Below, one piece after another: positions 29,151 through 37,745 of a stretch of 39,447 nucleotides of DNA. The position numbers and the translations under genes are program-made. The notes under the pieces are model-generated. The model saw nothing but the letters and a program-made list of their open reading frames with translations, was not told the DNA's origin and did not search any database. Each line of letters begins with the position of its first letter. Position 1 is the stretch's first letter. This DNA comes from an uncultured Hyphomicrobiales bacterium (GTDB lineage: Bacteria; Pseudomonadota; Alphaproteobacteria; Rhizobiales; Beijerinckiaceae). The stretch covers positions 1 to 39,447 of the forward strand of contig CAIZGR010000589.1 of the NCBI GenBank assembly GCA_903932535.1. The letters run 5' to 3'.

Positions 29151-31426
29151 TGGCGCGCGTCTCCATCCAGAAAGACAGCTTCACCGCCGGCGAGATCAAG
29201 CCTTCGCTGTGGGGGCGCGAAGACCTCGCGGCCAACAATTACGGCCTGATGTATCTGGAAAACCGCGTGCCGTTGCCGGAAGGGGGCGTCATCCGGCGAT
29301 CCGGCACGCGGCTGGTGCAAGCGCTGGTCGACGAAGGCAATCCGGGAAAGTTGATACCCTTCAAATTCTCGCGCACCGACGCGCGCGTGCTTATCCTGTC
29401 GGGCGGCGTGTGCAAGGTCGGCTACGCCGGCGGCGGCATCGTGCAATCGGGCGGCGCGGACTATAGCTTCGCGCAGGCGGCGCGCTGGTCGCCGCCGATG
29501 TATGGGCAAATCCGATGGATCGAAAGCGCCAGCGTCGTGTTCGTCGCCGACGGCCTTGGCCTGCCGCTGACCATCAATCGGCTTTCCGACACCAATTGGA
29601 CTATCGGCGATTATCAGACGGTCAACGGGCCGGTGCGGACGCAAAACCTCGACATCACCAAGACTATCGTCGCCTCGGCGGCGTCGGGCAGCGTCACGCT
29701 GACCGCCAATTTCGCGGCGTTTCAGGCCGGGCACGTCGGCTCGATCTGGCGGCTCGACGAAGGCGACCTCGGCTCGATCGCCTATTGGACGGCCGACGAG
29801 AACATCGCCGTCACCAACTCCACCACTACGGCCGCCACCTATCGGCGCAACGCCGGCGCGGTCTACGCCGCCTATACGACAGGCGGGGCTGCGACTTTGA
29901 GCACCGGCGTCAACGCGCCGACGCAGACCTATGGGTCGTTCCAGTCGGAGCCTGGCACGGTCAGCTGGCTGTTTAAATATTACGATTACGGCTACGTGCA
30001 GATCACCGCCGTCGCCGACGCGCAGCACGCGACTGCGACAGTCCTTGGCGTCGGCGACACGCCGCAGACGGTGCTGCCCGACAGCCTGACGACGACGCCG
30101 ACTTATCGTTGGTCGGAAGCCGCCTGGTCCTCCGTGCGCGGCTTTCCCAACCTGACCGCCTTCGTGCAGCAGCGGCTCGGCTGGCTGGTCGGTGCGCAAT
30201 TCTGGCTCACCTATTCCGGCGACGATTATAATTTCATCACCGACAACACCGACAGCTCGTCGATTTCCGGCACGTTGCTGGCGATCGACGGCTCGGTGCT
30301 GCAACCGCAATGGACCTATTCGAGCGGCTGGGTGGTGGTCGGCTGCGCCGACAGCGAGCCGGTCATTCGCGGCCCCAACGTGTTCGACGCGCTGACGCAA
30401 ACCAACGTGCTCGCCGTCGTCGACAAGGGGCAGGGCTCGTGCTGGCACCAGCCGGCGAACGTCGACGCCGGCGTCGTCAACATCGGCGTCAACCGCAAGC
30501 GCCTGCATTTCACCAAGATCAACCGGCTTTTCGACACCATCGACGTCACCGAAATCTCGGTTAACTCCAATCACGTAATGGCGGGGCTGGCGGCCGGCGT
30601 CGCCTATCAGCACGATCCCAACCGCGTCGTCTGGGGCTACAGCCTCAACGGCGATCTCTGGTCCTACACGTTCCGGCCTGACCAGCAGGTCAGCGCGGCG
30701 GCGCGTCATCCCATGTCGGGCGGCTTCGTCGAGGATATGTGCTCGATCCCAACCGCTGACGGCGCCAATGTCGAAATCTGGATGATCGTGCGCCGCGTCA
30801 TCGCCGGCCTCACCAGGCGTTTTGTCGAAGTGCTGCAACCCTTCTTCACCCAGGACGCGCTGATGCCCGACGCGTCGGGCGCGTGGTTCGTCGATTGCGC
30901 GCTGCAATATAGCGGCGCGCCGACCACGACGGTTTCCGGCGCGCTGCATCTGGCCAACACCAGCGCGCGCGTGTTCGCCGACGGCGCCTGGCTCGGCGAT
31001 CTGCCCGTCAGCCCGACGGGAACGGTGGCGCTGCCGCGCGCGGCCAGCAATGTGCTGATCGGCCTGCCTATAAAGGCGCGCGTGCGCACCCTGGCGCTCG
31101 ATCCGACCCGGCCGGGTTCAACGACGAAGGGCGACATCAAACAGGCGAGCCATGCGGCGGCCGATTTCCTTAACGCGTTCGGCGGCATGGCCTATGTCTG
31201 GGCGCTCGACAACGAAGGCGCCTGGCAGACGCCGGACGGCGGCGAAGGATTGTTTCCCGCTGGAGCGCTGACCTCGGGCGAGCCGGCGCCGCTGTTCACC
31301 GGACGCAAGTCGTTTCCGCTGGCCGCGCCGCATGGGCGTTTCGTGTCGCTCGAACTGGTCGACGATCACCCCTATCCCTCAACCCTGTTGAGCCTGTCGC
31401 CTGATATTGAAGACGGGGAAATCTGA
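29150..31426 (+). CDS. Tail tubular protein B-like (nozzle)
   Basis: A 758-aa protein, in the position and size range of T7 gp12-type nozzle proteins. N-terminal signatures include KDSFTAGEIKPSLWGREDL, MYLENRVPLPEGGVIRRSGTR and LIPFKFSRTDARVLILSGG. Further on, beta-propeller-like repeats (TAFVQQRLGWLVGAQFWLTY, GDDYNFITDNTDSSSISG) and a Cys-poor, aromatic-rich middle are typical. The C-terminal part resembles a sensor-like beta domain. It forms the closed tail tip that opens at ejection. Its start and stop overlap both neighbours. Confidence 0.85.
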   Translation: MARVSIQKDSFTAGEIKPSLWGREDLAANNYGLMYLENRVPLPEGGVIRRSGTRLVQALVDEGNPGKLIPFKFSRTDARVLILSGGVCKVGYAGGGIVQSGGADYSFAQAARWSPPMYGQIRWIESASVVFVADGLGLPLTINRLSDTNWTIGDYQTVNGPVRTQNLDITKTIVASAASGSVTLTANFAAFQAGHVGSIWRLDEGDLGSIAYWTADENIAVTNSTTTAATYRRNAGAVYAAYTTGGAATLSTGVNAPTQTYGSFQSEPGTVSWLFKYYDYGYVQITAVADAQHATATVLGVGDTPQTVLPDSLTTTPTYRWSEAAWSSVRGFPNLTAFVQQRLGWLVGAQFWLTYSGDDYNFITDNTDSSSISGTLLAIDGSVLQPQWTYSSGWVVVGCADSEPVIRGPNVFDALTQTNVLAVVDKGQGSCWHQPANVDAGVVNIGVNRKRLHFTKINRLFDTIDVTEISVNSNHVMAGLAAGVAYQHDPNRVVWGYSLNGDLWSYTFRPDQQVSAAARHPMSGGFVEDMCSIPTADGANVEIWMIVRRVIAGLTRRFVEVLQPFFTQDALMPDASGAWFVDCALQYSGAPTTTVSGALHLANTSARVFADGAWLGDLPVSPTGTVALPRAASNVLIGLPIKARVRTLALDPTRPGSTTKGDIKQASHAAADFLNAFGGMAYVWALDNEGAWQTPDGGEGLFPAGALTSGEPAPLFTGRKSFPLAAPHGRFVSLELVDDHPYPSTLLSLSPDIEDGEI

Positions 31427-31980
31427 TGTGCGTCGATCCGATCACCGCCCTTTCGGTCGGCTCCGGCGCGCTCGGCGCCGCTGGGTCGCTGATGAGCGGC
31501 GGCGCCAATGCGCAGGCCGCCGGCCTCGCCGCGCAGGTCGCGCAGGTCAACGCCAAGATGGCGCTCGACCAGGGCGAAGGCCGCGCCGCGCAGGTCGACC
31601 AGCGCGTCGCGCAGGCGCAAGGGCGCACGCGCGCCGCGTTCGGCGCCGGCAATATCGCCATTGGCTCGGGCTCCTCGATCGTCGATCAGACGATTTCGGC
31701 GACGCAAGGCAACACCGACCGCCAGCTTGCGCTGGCGACCGGCCTCAACCAGTCGGCCGGCCAGCATTTTCAGGCCGGGCAGGACCTGATGAAGCAAAGC
31801 CAGGACCAGATGGCCGGGATTTTCGGGGCCGGCACGGCGCTGCTGGGCTCGCTGACCGCCGGCTTCCGGGGCGGCGGCTTTGGCGGGCTTGGCGGCGGCG
31901 CCGGCGGCGGCGGCGGTTTCTCGACGGATCTGTTCAACGGCTTCGCCCACGGCTTCGGCCTGGGCGGCAGCTACACGTAA
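31426..31980 (+). CDS. Internal virion protein gp14-like
   Basis: A 184-aa protein from an ATG overlapping the nozzle stop. It opens MCVDPITALSVGSGALGAAGSLMSGG with a hydrophobic N-terminus, then a long Gln/Ala helix (QAAGLAAQVAQVNAKMALDQ, DQRVAQAQGRTRAAFGAGN), and a Gly-rich C-terminus. This matches the T7 gp14-type internal virion protein (core protein B) that inserts in the outer membrane during ejection. It resembles the small protein at 21941 in its N-terminus and composition. Confidence 0.7.
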   Translation: MCVDPITALSVGSGALGAAGSLMSGGANAQAAGLAAQVAQVNAKMALDQGEGRAAQVDQRVAQAQGRTRAAFGAGNIAIGSGSSIVDQTISATQGNTDRQLALATGLNQSAGQHFQAGQDLMKQSQDQMAGIFGAGTALLGSLTAGFRGGGFGGLGGGAGGGGGFSTDLFNGFAHGFGLGGSYT

Positions 31981-31989
31981 AGGCGCGCC

Positions 31990-34773
31990 ATGCCCGCCGA
32001 CATCTACCAGGCGCAAGACCCCGAAGCCGGCCTGACGCCGGGACCTTCGCCGCAGGCCCCGACCGAGGGCTACCAGGCGATGGTGCAGACGGGCAACGCC
32101 GGCGACAATCTGGCGTTTCGCTGGGCGCGCGCGCGCGACGCGACGGTCGAGACGCAGGCGGCGACGCAGCTGGCGCTCGGCGCCAACGCGCTGCGGCAGA
32201 AATACGCTCAAGACACCGATTTCGCGACTGCGCCCGACCGCTACGCGCAGGATTTTCAGGAGATGTCGCGCGGCGTCATCGGCGACGCCAACACGCAATT
32301 GTCGGGCGAGGGCCAGGCGCGGCTGGCGCACAACGCCGCCATGCTGAGCATCGCCGGCGGCAACGAAGTCAACCAGGCCGCCGTCGCCAACGAAAAGCAG
32401 ACCAACGTCGCCAATTGGCAGGCGGCCTCGCAGCAATACGCGAGCATGTTCGTCAACGCCAAAAGCGACGCCGAACGCGACGCGGCCATGTTGATGGCGT
32501 CCAAGCACGTCACCACCTTGACGGAAGGCGGCTGGATCAACCCGGAGCAGGCCGGCAAGGAATTGCAGGCCTTCGCGCAGGGCGCGCAATCGGCCTATGT
32601 GGCGAAAGTGATGCAGACGGACCCGGCCGCCGCCAAGGCGATGCTGGCCGATCCCGACAACCCCTACACCAAGAACATCCCGCAGCCGCAGCGCGTGGCG
32701 CTGTTGGGCGGCGCGCAGGCGGCGGTCGACGAGACCGGCCAGCTCAAATTGTCGATCCTGGCCAAGACGGACCCGGCGGCCGCCGGAGCGGCCGTGGGCC
32801 GCATCGCGCCCAACGACGCGGTCACAGCCAATCAGATTTTCTTGAAAGGCGTCGTCCAGCAGGAAAGCGACGGCAATCCCAATGCGATTTCGCCGGCGGG
32901 CGCGCTTGGCCTTTCGCAATTGATGCCTGGCACAGCGCGCGCCATGGCGGCCGAACTGGGCATGCGCGACGTCGCCGGCATGTCCGACGAGGATTTGCGC
33001 ACGCGCCTGTTGAGCGACAAGGCGCTCAACATTCAACTCGGCCAGCGGTATTTTCAGCAGCAGGTCAATCGTTACGGCGGCTATATCCCGGCTGCGCTTG
33101 CGGCCTATAACGCCGGGCCGGCCCGCGCGGACGAATGGATCAAGCAGGCCAGCGCGAAATTCGGCAATGACCCGACGCCGGAGCAATTCGCCAGCGTGGT
33201 CGGCATTTCCGAAACCAAGGACTACATTTCCAAGGTCTACGGTTATCTGGGCGCGCCGACCAATGCGTTCGGCCTCAGCGGCAACGCCGTGCTGCGCGGG
33301 CAATCGACCGTCATCGACGTCGGCCGCCAAGAGGCCGCCGCGCAGCAGCGCATGTTGTCGGAAGGCGCGTCGCTGGCGCGCTCCAGCGATCCGGTGACGC
33401 AGGTGCTTCAAGATGGTTACGCCGTCGATCCGCAACGGTTGATGGCCTATCGCCAGACGCAGGCGGTCGCGGCCGCCGGCGGCGACGCCGGCGCGGCGCA
33501 GGAATTGCGCCGCGTCGACGCCGCGCTTGCGCAAGGGCCGGTCATGCGCGCCGCGTATCAAATGACGCCGGAAAATCTGGCGGCGACAGTGGCGTCCAAA
33601 GAGCAGGCGCTGGCGCAATCGCCCAACGTCACGGCCGACCAGATCGCCGAATTGAAGACGCTAAAAACCGTGCAGGCGGCCATGGACGCCGCCAAAAGCA
33701 CGAACACGATCGGGCTCGGCGAACGGCAGGGCATGTTCCGCTCCACGCCGGTTCTGGCCAGCGACATCGGCACGCCGGCTTTCGCCAATGCGCTGGCGGC
33801 GCGCGGGCCGCAGACGCTCGACGCGGCGCAGGCCTATGACGGCAACATCGTGCCATTGAAGCCGGAAGAGGCGTCGGCGCTCAAAACCGCCTGGGGCCAG
33901 ATGGGGCCGGCCGACAAGGCGGGCCTTGCCGCGACCATGGCGGCGAACCTGAAAGACCCGCGCGTTTACGCCGCCGCCATGAAGCAGATCGTTGGCGACA
34001 ACCGCATAGACCTGACGGCCGGCTTGATCGCGGGCGACAATCCCGACGTCGCGCGCCGCGTGCTGGTCGGCGCCGACATGCTCAAAGAGAAGGGCGTCGA
34101 AGCCAAGGTTCCGGCCGTGCGCGAAGCGATGGCGCAACTCGTGCCGGAAAACCTCTATCCAACCTTCGACAGCAAGTCCGATCTCGTGCAGGCGGCGCTG
34201 GCGAACTACGCGGCCAAACAGGGCGGCAACGGCGTGATGATCGACCCCAACGACCGCGCCGGTCAGCTGGCGGCGATGGAGGAAGTGTCGGGCCGTCTGG
34301 CCACCGTCAACGGAAGAGTGACGCCCGTGCCGCGCACGGCGTCGCTCGCGGAATTCTCCACCGTGCTGCACAACGTGACGGCCAGTGACCTCAAAGCGTT
34401 TGGCGGCGTTCAACCGGGCATATCGGGGCCGGCGCCGATGGGCGGAACGTTCGGCGTGACGAACGAACTGACGGGCGAGGTGAAGCAATTCAGCGCGCCC
34501 GAACCGGCCTCGCAGGAAGACCGCGACGCCGCCTATGTCGCCAAGACTGCGCAGCTGATGCCGATGGGCCTCGGTTCGACCGCCTATCAGGTTTTGGATC
34601 GGCGGGGCTTGGCAATCTACAATGCGCAGGGCGCGCCGCTGCGCGTCGATTATAACCAGCTGCGCGGCGGCGTGCTTGGCCGCATGAAGGCCGCCGAGCG
34701 CGAACGGCTGCTGAAGGTCAACGAACAGCCTGACGTGTCGCCAATGGACCACCCGGCGGACTTCCTGCCATGA
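31990..34773 (+). CDS. Internal virion protein with lytic transglycosylase domain
   Basis: A 927-aa protein ejected with the DNA. Residues about 278-390 form an SLT-type transglycosylase domain: LKGVVQQESDGNPNAISPA (catalytic Glu292), GALGLSQLMPGTAR, then YFQQQVNRYGGYIPAALAAYNAGPARADEW. This enzyme locally opens the peptidoglycan at infection. The N-terminal 270 residues are helical and Gln/Ala-rich, and the C-terminal 500 residues are long helical repeats with no recognised motif. In T7 the enzyme domain is at the N-terminus of gp16; here it is internal. Stop overlaps the next start (ATGA). Confidence 0.9.
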   Translation: MPADIYQAQDPEAGLTPGPSPQAPTEGYQAMVQTGNAGDNLAFRWARARDATVETQAATQLALGANALRQKYAQDTDFATAPDRYAQDFQEMSRGVIGDANTQLSGEGQARLAHNAAMLSIAGGNEVNQAAVANEKQTNVANWQAASQQYASMFVNAKSDAERDAAMLMASKHVTTLTEGGWINPEQAGKELQAFAQGAQSAYVAKVMQTDPAAAKAMLADPDNPYTKNIPQPQRVALLGGAQAAVDETGQLKLSILAKTDPAAAGAAVGRIAPNDAVTANQIFLKGVVQQESDGNPNAISPAGALGLSQLMPGTARAMAAELGMRDVAGMSDEDLRTRLLSDKALNIQLGQRYFQQQVNRYGGYIPAALAAYNAGPARADEWIKQASAKFGNDPTPEQFASVVGISETKDYISKVYGYLGAPTNAFGLSGNAVLRGQSTVIDVGRQEAAAQQRMLSEGASLARSSDPVTQVLQDGYAVDPQRLMAYRQTQAVAAAGGDAGAAQELRRVDAALAQGPVMRAAYQMTPENLAATVASKEQALAQSPNVTADQIAELKTLKTVQAAMDAAKSTNTIGLGERQGMFRSTPVLASDIGTPAFANALAARGPQTLDAAQAYDGNIVPLKPEEASALKTAWGQMGPADKAGLAATMAANLKDPRVYAAAMKQIVGDNRIDLTAGLIAGDNPDVARRVLVGADMLKEKGVEAKVPAVREAMAQLVPENLYPTFDSKSDLVQAALANYAAKQGGNGVMIDPNDRAGQLAAMEEVSGRLATVNGRVTPVPRTASLAEFSTVLHNVTASDLKAFGGVQPGISGPAPMGGTFGVTNELTGEVKQFSAPEPASQEDRDAAYVAKTAQLMPMGLGSTAYQVLDRRGLAIYNAQGAPLRVDYNQLRGGVLGRMKAAERERLLKVNEQPDVSPMDHPADFLP

Positions 34774-37091
34774 GCGACTACGGCCCCGACGTCGAAGACG
34801 CCATTGCATCGATGGGCCGCGCGCAGCCGCCTGCGACCTTGGGCGAAGTGTGGGACGCCAACTGGCAGGCGGCCGGCCTCGATACGATGTTTGGTCAATA
34901 CGCGCCGCGCCAGCGCGCTTCGGACGATCTGACGCAAGCCTGGCAAAGGGTCACCGGATGGACGCCGCAACAATCCGCGCAAGCGGCAGGCCGCTCGCTT
35001 GAGACGTCGGATTACGACGAACGCACGGCCGTTCTCAACATGCTGGCGGGCGGATTGCCGACCGAGCAACAGAAGGCTCTGGCCCCCTATCTCGACGTCG
35101 ATAAGGGTGCGGCGAAATACGCCGGCGAGATTGAGCAACGGCAGGCCGCCGTCAACGACCGCGCTTATGGTCTGTCGGGCCATGCGGTCGGGTTTATGGC
35201 CGACATGACCCGGCAGCTTATCGACCCGTCGAGCCTTGCCGGCGCCGTCGTCGGCGGGCCAGAAGTCGGCGGCGTCGGCGCCATGATCGCGCGCGAATTC
35301 GCCGTCAACGCCGGGTTCGGCGCGCTCCAGCACGTCGAGACCGCCGACGAAAAGGCGCGGCTGAATTTGCCGGAAACCTCGCTGCTGGGCGACGCCGTCA
35401 GCGCCGGCCTGTTTGGCACGGCCATCGGCCTCGGGATGCGCGGCGCCGGGTTTGCCCTGCGCCGCGCCTTTGGCGACACGGCCGCGCCGAGAGTCGAGGG
35501 CGTGAAGGAAACCGGCGACCCGGCCGCTGCGCAGGCGGCCGGCGATCTCGACCCCGCCGACTTCGAGGCGGCGGCGCAGCATCAGGCGCGCAACGTCGCC
35601 ATCGACGCGCTGGCGCCGACGCCAACGTACGAAGGTCGAATGGAAGCGCGCGCCGCCGTGGATCAGGCGGCGGCGCATATTGAGAACCCGGAGGGCGTCC
35701 CGCCGCCGGGCGATTATTCAGCCCTTGACGCCGAGCGGCCGGCTCCCGCGCCGGCGTCGGGCGAAACCGGGGCGGCGAGCATGGACGCCGCCCCGGTGGA
35801 GCGCGATGTTGAACAACAATATGCAATTGAACATGAGGCATGGGCGAACAAGCGCCAACAATTGGCGGCCGAAAGCGAAGAGGTGCAGCAATTGTCGGTT
35901 GCAGCTAATAAAGCGACTGACGATAAACTGGCCGCCGAGAAAGAACAGCAAAATTTTGTTTTAGATGCCAAACGGCAGGAACGTGAATACGCGGACGACC
36001 CTGAGTATTTACGATTGAAAGCCAAGGCCCAAGAGCTGCGCGACGCTAATAATGCGGCCGTGTACCGATATTTGGACGCGCAGAAAAAGGTAATGGAAGC
36101 CGCAGGGCCGCGCCCAACGCGGCGCGTTGAAACCGTCGGCGCCGACGACGATCCGTTTTCCGTCGTTTCAAACGGCCCTAGGACGTCCGTTGACGACGCC
36201 GCGCCTGTTCAGCCATCCTTCAAGCCGCCGACCGCTGGCGCGGCTCCGCAGCGGCCGCAGAGCCTGCTTTCGTTTCTGACGGGGCTCGGCGGCGTCAAGA
36301 ACGAAAGCGGCGAGCTGTCGGACCTGGTGCGGCGCTATCCCGGCCTGGTCAATAACAAGCGCGGGTTGACGCTGGACCAGGCGCGCGAGGCGGCGGCGGA
36401 AGCGGGTTACTTCGGCGCCGACGTCAAAACCGCCATGGCGGACACGACGCCGGCGCATCTGACGGAAGCGTTGCGGAACGCGCACGAGCGTTTCAGCGCG
36501 CGCGATTTCGCCCAGCTCGACGCCTACGAACAGCACGGCGCGCGCAAGGCCTATCAACAGCGGATCGGCGAACTGGCCGCCAACATCGACCACGAGGCCG
36601 AACAGCTGGGATTGGGCGCGCACGATCCCGAATTGTCGTGGACGGCGGCCGAGCTGATGCACGCCGACGGCGTAAGCATGGACGATGCCTTGGACCGCGC
36701 CGCGACCATGCTATACGAACGCGACGAGGAATTGCGGCGCGGCCGCGAGGGCGACAATGTCACCGAAGGCGAAAGCGGCGCAGAAACGCGCGCAGGCGAT
36801 GCTGGCGAAGGCGACCGACCCGGCCGACAAGGCGCTGTGGACGCAGCACGTCCAGAGGTTCGCGAGCCTGGAGAAGCTGGCGGCGGCGCGGGCGGCGCAA
36901 CCGGCGAAGACGCCGGCCTAGCCGCGCAGCGCGCCGACGTCGAGCGCGCGCTGGCCGAGGCTGGCGACGACGTCAAAATCCAGAACGCAGACGGATCGAC
37001 CATTTCGGCGCGCGACGCGCTATCGGCGGTGGATGAATTCAAGACGGCCGCGCGCGAACTGGCCGCGTGCATCATGAGTTTTGCTGTCTAG
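34770..37091 (+). CDS. Large internal virion protein with coiled-coil insert
   Basis: A 773-aa protein directly after the transglycosylase gene. Residues about 1-250 are helical with hydrophobic patches (SLAGAVVGGPEVGGVGAM, GLFGTAIGLGMRGAG). Residues about 345-450 are a charged coiled coil (ESEEVQQLSVAANKATDDK, EREYADDPEYLRLKAKAQEL) whose DNA is less GC-rich than the flanks. Around 485-620 is a helical domain with LVRRYPGLVNNKRGLTLDQA. A Gly/Glu-rich linker (about 660-720) leads to a short C-terminal piece (DDVKIQNADGSTISARDAL). I recognise no enzyme. By position it is a gp15/gp16-type ejection protein. Confidence 0.75.
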   Translation: MSDYGPDVEDAIASMGRAQPPATLGEVWDANWQAAGLDTMFGQYAPRQRASDDLTQAWQRVTGWTPQQSAQAAGRSLETSDYDERTAVLNMLAGGLPTEQQKALAPYLDVDKGAAKYAGEIEQRQAAVNDRAYGLSGHAVGFMADMTRQLIDPSSLAGAVVGGPEVGGVGAMIAREFAVNAGFGALQHVETADEKARLNLPETSLLGDAVSAGLFGTAIGLGMRGAGFALRRAFGDTAAPRVEGVKETGDPAAAQAAGDLDPADFEAAAQHQARNVAIDALAPTPTYEGRMEARAAVDQAAAHIENPEGVPPPGDYSALDAERPAPAPASGETGAASMDAAPVERDVEQQYAIEHEAWANKRQQLAAESEEVQQLSVAANKATDDKLAAEKEQQNFVLDAKRQEREYADDPEYLRLKAKAQELRDANNAAVYRYLDAQKKVMEAAGPRPTRRVETVGADDDPFSVVSNGPRTSVDDAAPVQPSFKPPTAGAAPQRPQSLLSFLTGLGGVKNESGELSDLVRRYPGLVNNKRGLTLDQAREAAAEAGYFGADVKTAMADTTPAHLTEALRNAHERFSARDFAQLDAYEQHGARKAYQQRIGELAANIDHEAEQLGLGAHDPELSWTAAELMHADGVSMDDALDRAATMLYERDEELRRGREGDNVTEGESGAETRAGDAGEGDRPGRQGAVDAARPEVREPGEAGGGAGGATGEDAGLAAQRADVERALAEAGDDVKIQNADGSTISARDALSAVDEFKTAARELAACIMSFAV
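36757..36921 (+). CDS. Possible overprinted small gene inside the internal protein
   Basis: A 54-aa frame (MSPKAKAAQKRAQAMLAKAT...) lies out of frame inside the gene at 34770. It has ATG 36757 with GAGGG about 6 bases upstream and a TAG at 36919-36921. Its composition is protein-like and helical (DKALWTQHVQRFASLEKLAA), whereas the main frame over the same bases is a low-complexity Gly/Glu/Arg linker. That is the pattern of overprinting. It may also be chance in GC-rich DNA. Confidence 0.3.
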   Translation: MSPKAKAAQKRAQAMLAKATDPADKALWTQHVQRFASLEKLAAARAAQPAKTPA

Positions 37092-37486
37092 TTATGAACC
37101 GGACTTTTGCGGTAAATCGCCAAAACCGCCTCGTCATAGTTCCGCAAAAGTTGGAGCATTTCGCTCTTAGCAGTCTCGAACGAAATTTTATGGGCATCTA
37201 GCCGCTGGCAAATGTCCCGGCGCGCGATTTGATTTAGACGGTCAAGATGAGCATAAGCAATTGAGAACTTAGGTTCCGCGTTTTCTTGATGGGATACGCA
37301 ATCGGCCCATTCGACGCAACGCCCGTCTTCCCTCGGGCATGTGTTGGCTGCCTTTGGTGCCTCGATTTGCCGGTTCTGCTGCTGCGCAACCTCGCGCTCA
37401 ATCCGCGTGTCTTCCGAGGCGTATTCGCCGTGCATCGAGCACGCGCTAACGACGCCTCCCAAAAACAAAAACAGAAGCAAGCGCAT
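37088..37486 (-). CDS. Reverse-strand lipoprotein (moron candidate)
   Basis: A 132-aa protein on the strand opposite to the virion genes. The start is taken at ATG 37486; residues 1-15 are a hydrophobic export signal (MRLLLFLFLGGVVSA) with the lipobox VSAC (Cys16). The mature part is charged, with two or more further cysteines (TCPREDGRC, ADCVSHQEN) and helices (AKSEMLQLLRNYDEAVLAIY). The DNA is markedly less GC-rich than the flanking genes. It is inserted between two virion genes and its stop overlaps the internal protein gene's end by 4 bases. An outer-membrane lipoprotein made by the prophage could alter superinfection or host surface properties; this is inference. Confidence 0.65.
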   Translation of the reverse strand: MRLLLFLFLGGVVSACSMHGEYASEDTRIEREVAQQQNRQIEAPKAANTCPREDGRCVEWADCVSHQENAEPKFSIAYAHLDRLNQIARRDICQRLDAHKISFETAKSEMLQLLRNYDEAVLAIYRKSPVHN

Positions 37487-37566
37487 AGGACCGCCAAAAA
37501 TTTCGACTACTTGACTAGTGCGCCATCCGGGCATAACGAGTCAATCGGAGCCTAAAGAACTCCTTG

Positions 37567-37672
37567 TGTCAGAGCGGGCGGCCCACGTAAGGGCCATGCC
37601 GCCAATTCATCCGGGTTCCCCACGCGCATGTCCAAGGCGCGAGCCTAAAGGCGTGGGGGCACGTCTCTGACC
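37567..37672 (+). ncRNA. Possible structured RNA with three-way junction
   Basis: Three nested helices can be read by eye. P1 is GTCAGAG (37568-37574) with CTCTGAC (37665-37671). P2 is GGC/GCC plus GGCCC/GGGCC (37577-37584 with 37591-37600, two-base bulge, six-base loop). P3 is CCCCACGC (37618-37625) with GCGTGGGG (37651-37658), containing an inner GGC-GCGA-GCC hairpin with a GNRA tetraloop (37636-37645). It lies in the 259-base gap between the divergent lipoprotein and BRO-N genes. A weak + strand promoter (TTGACT 37511, TAACGA 37534) precedes it. It may be a leader element or small RNA. GC-rich DNA can fold by chance. Confidence 0.4.
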
Positions 37673-37674
37673 GT

Positions 37675-37710
37675 GTTCTTTAGCCCCGGAGTCGTTGCCG
37701 CCTAAAGAAC
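37675..37710. repeat. 9-bp inverted repeat and GCCTAAAG repeats before BRO-N gene
   Basis: GTTCTTTAG (37675-37683) is the exact reverse complement of CTAAAGAAC (37702-37710), with an 18-base gap. The word GCCTAAAGAAC also occurs at 37550-37560 and 37700-37710, and GCCTAAAG at 37643-37650. These repeats cluster upstream of the ATG at 37746 and are candidate operator sites for a DNA-binding regulator, perhaps the BRO-N protein itself. Confidence 0.6.
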
Positions 37711-37745
37711 GGTTTGCGCTCCGCCCTCAAAGTCAGAGGTTGGCC

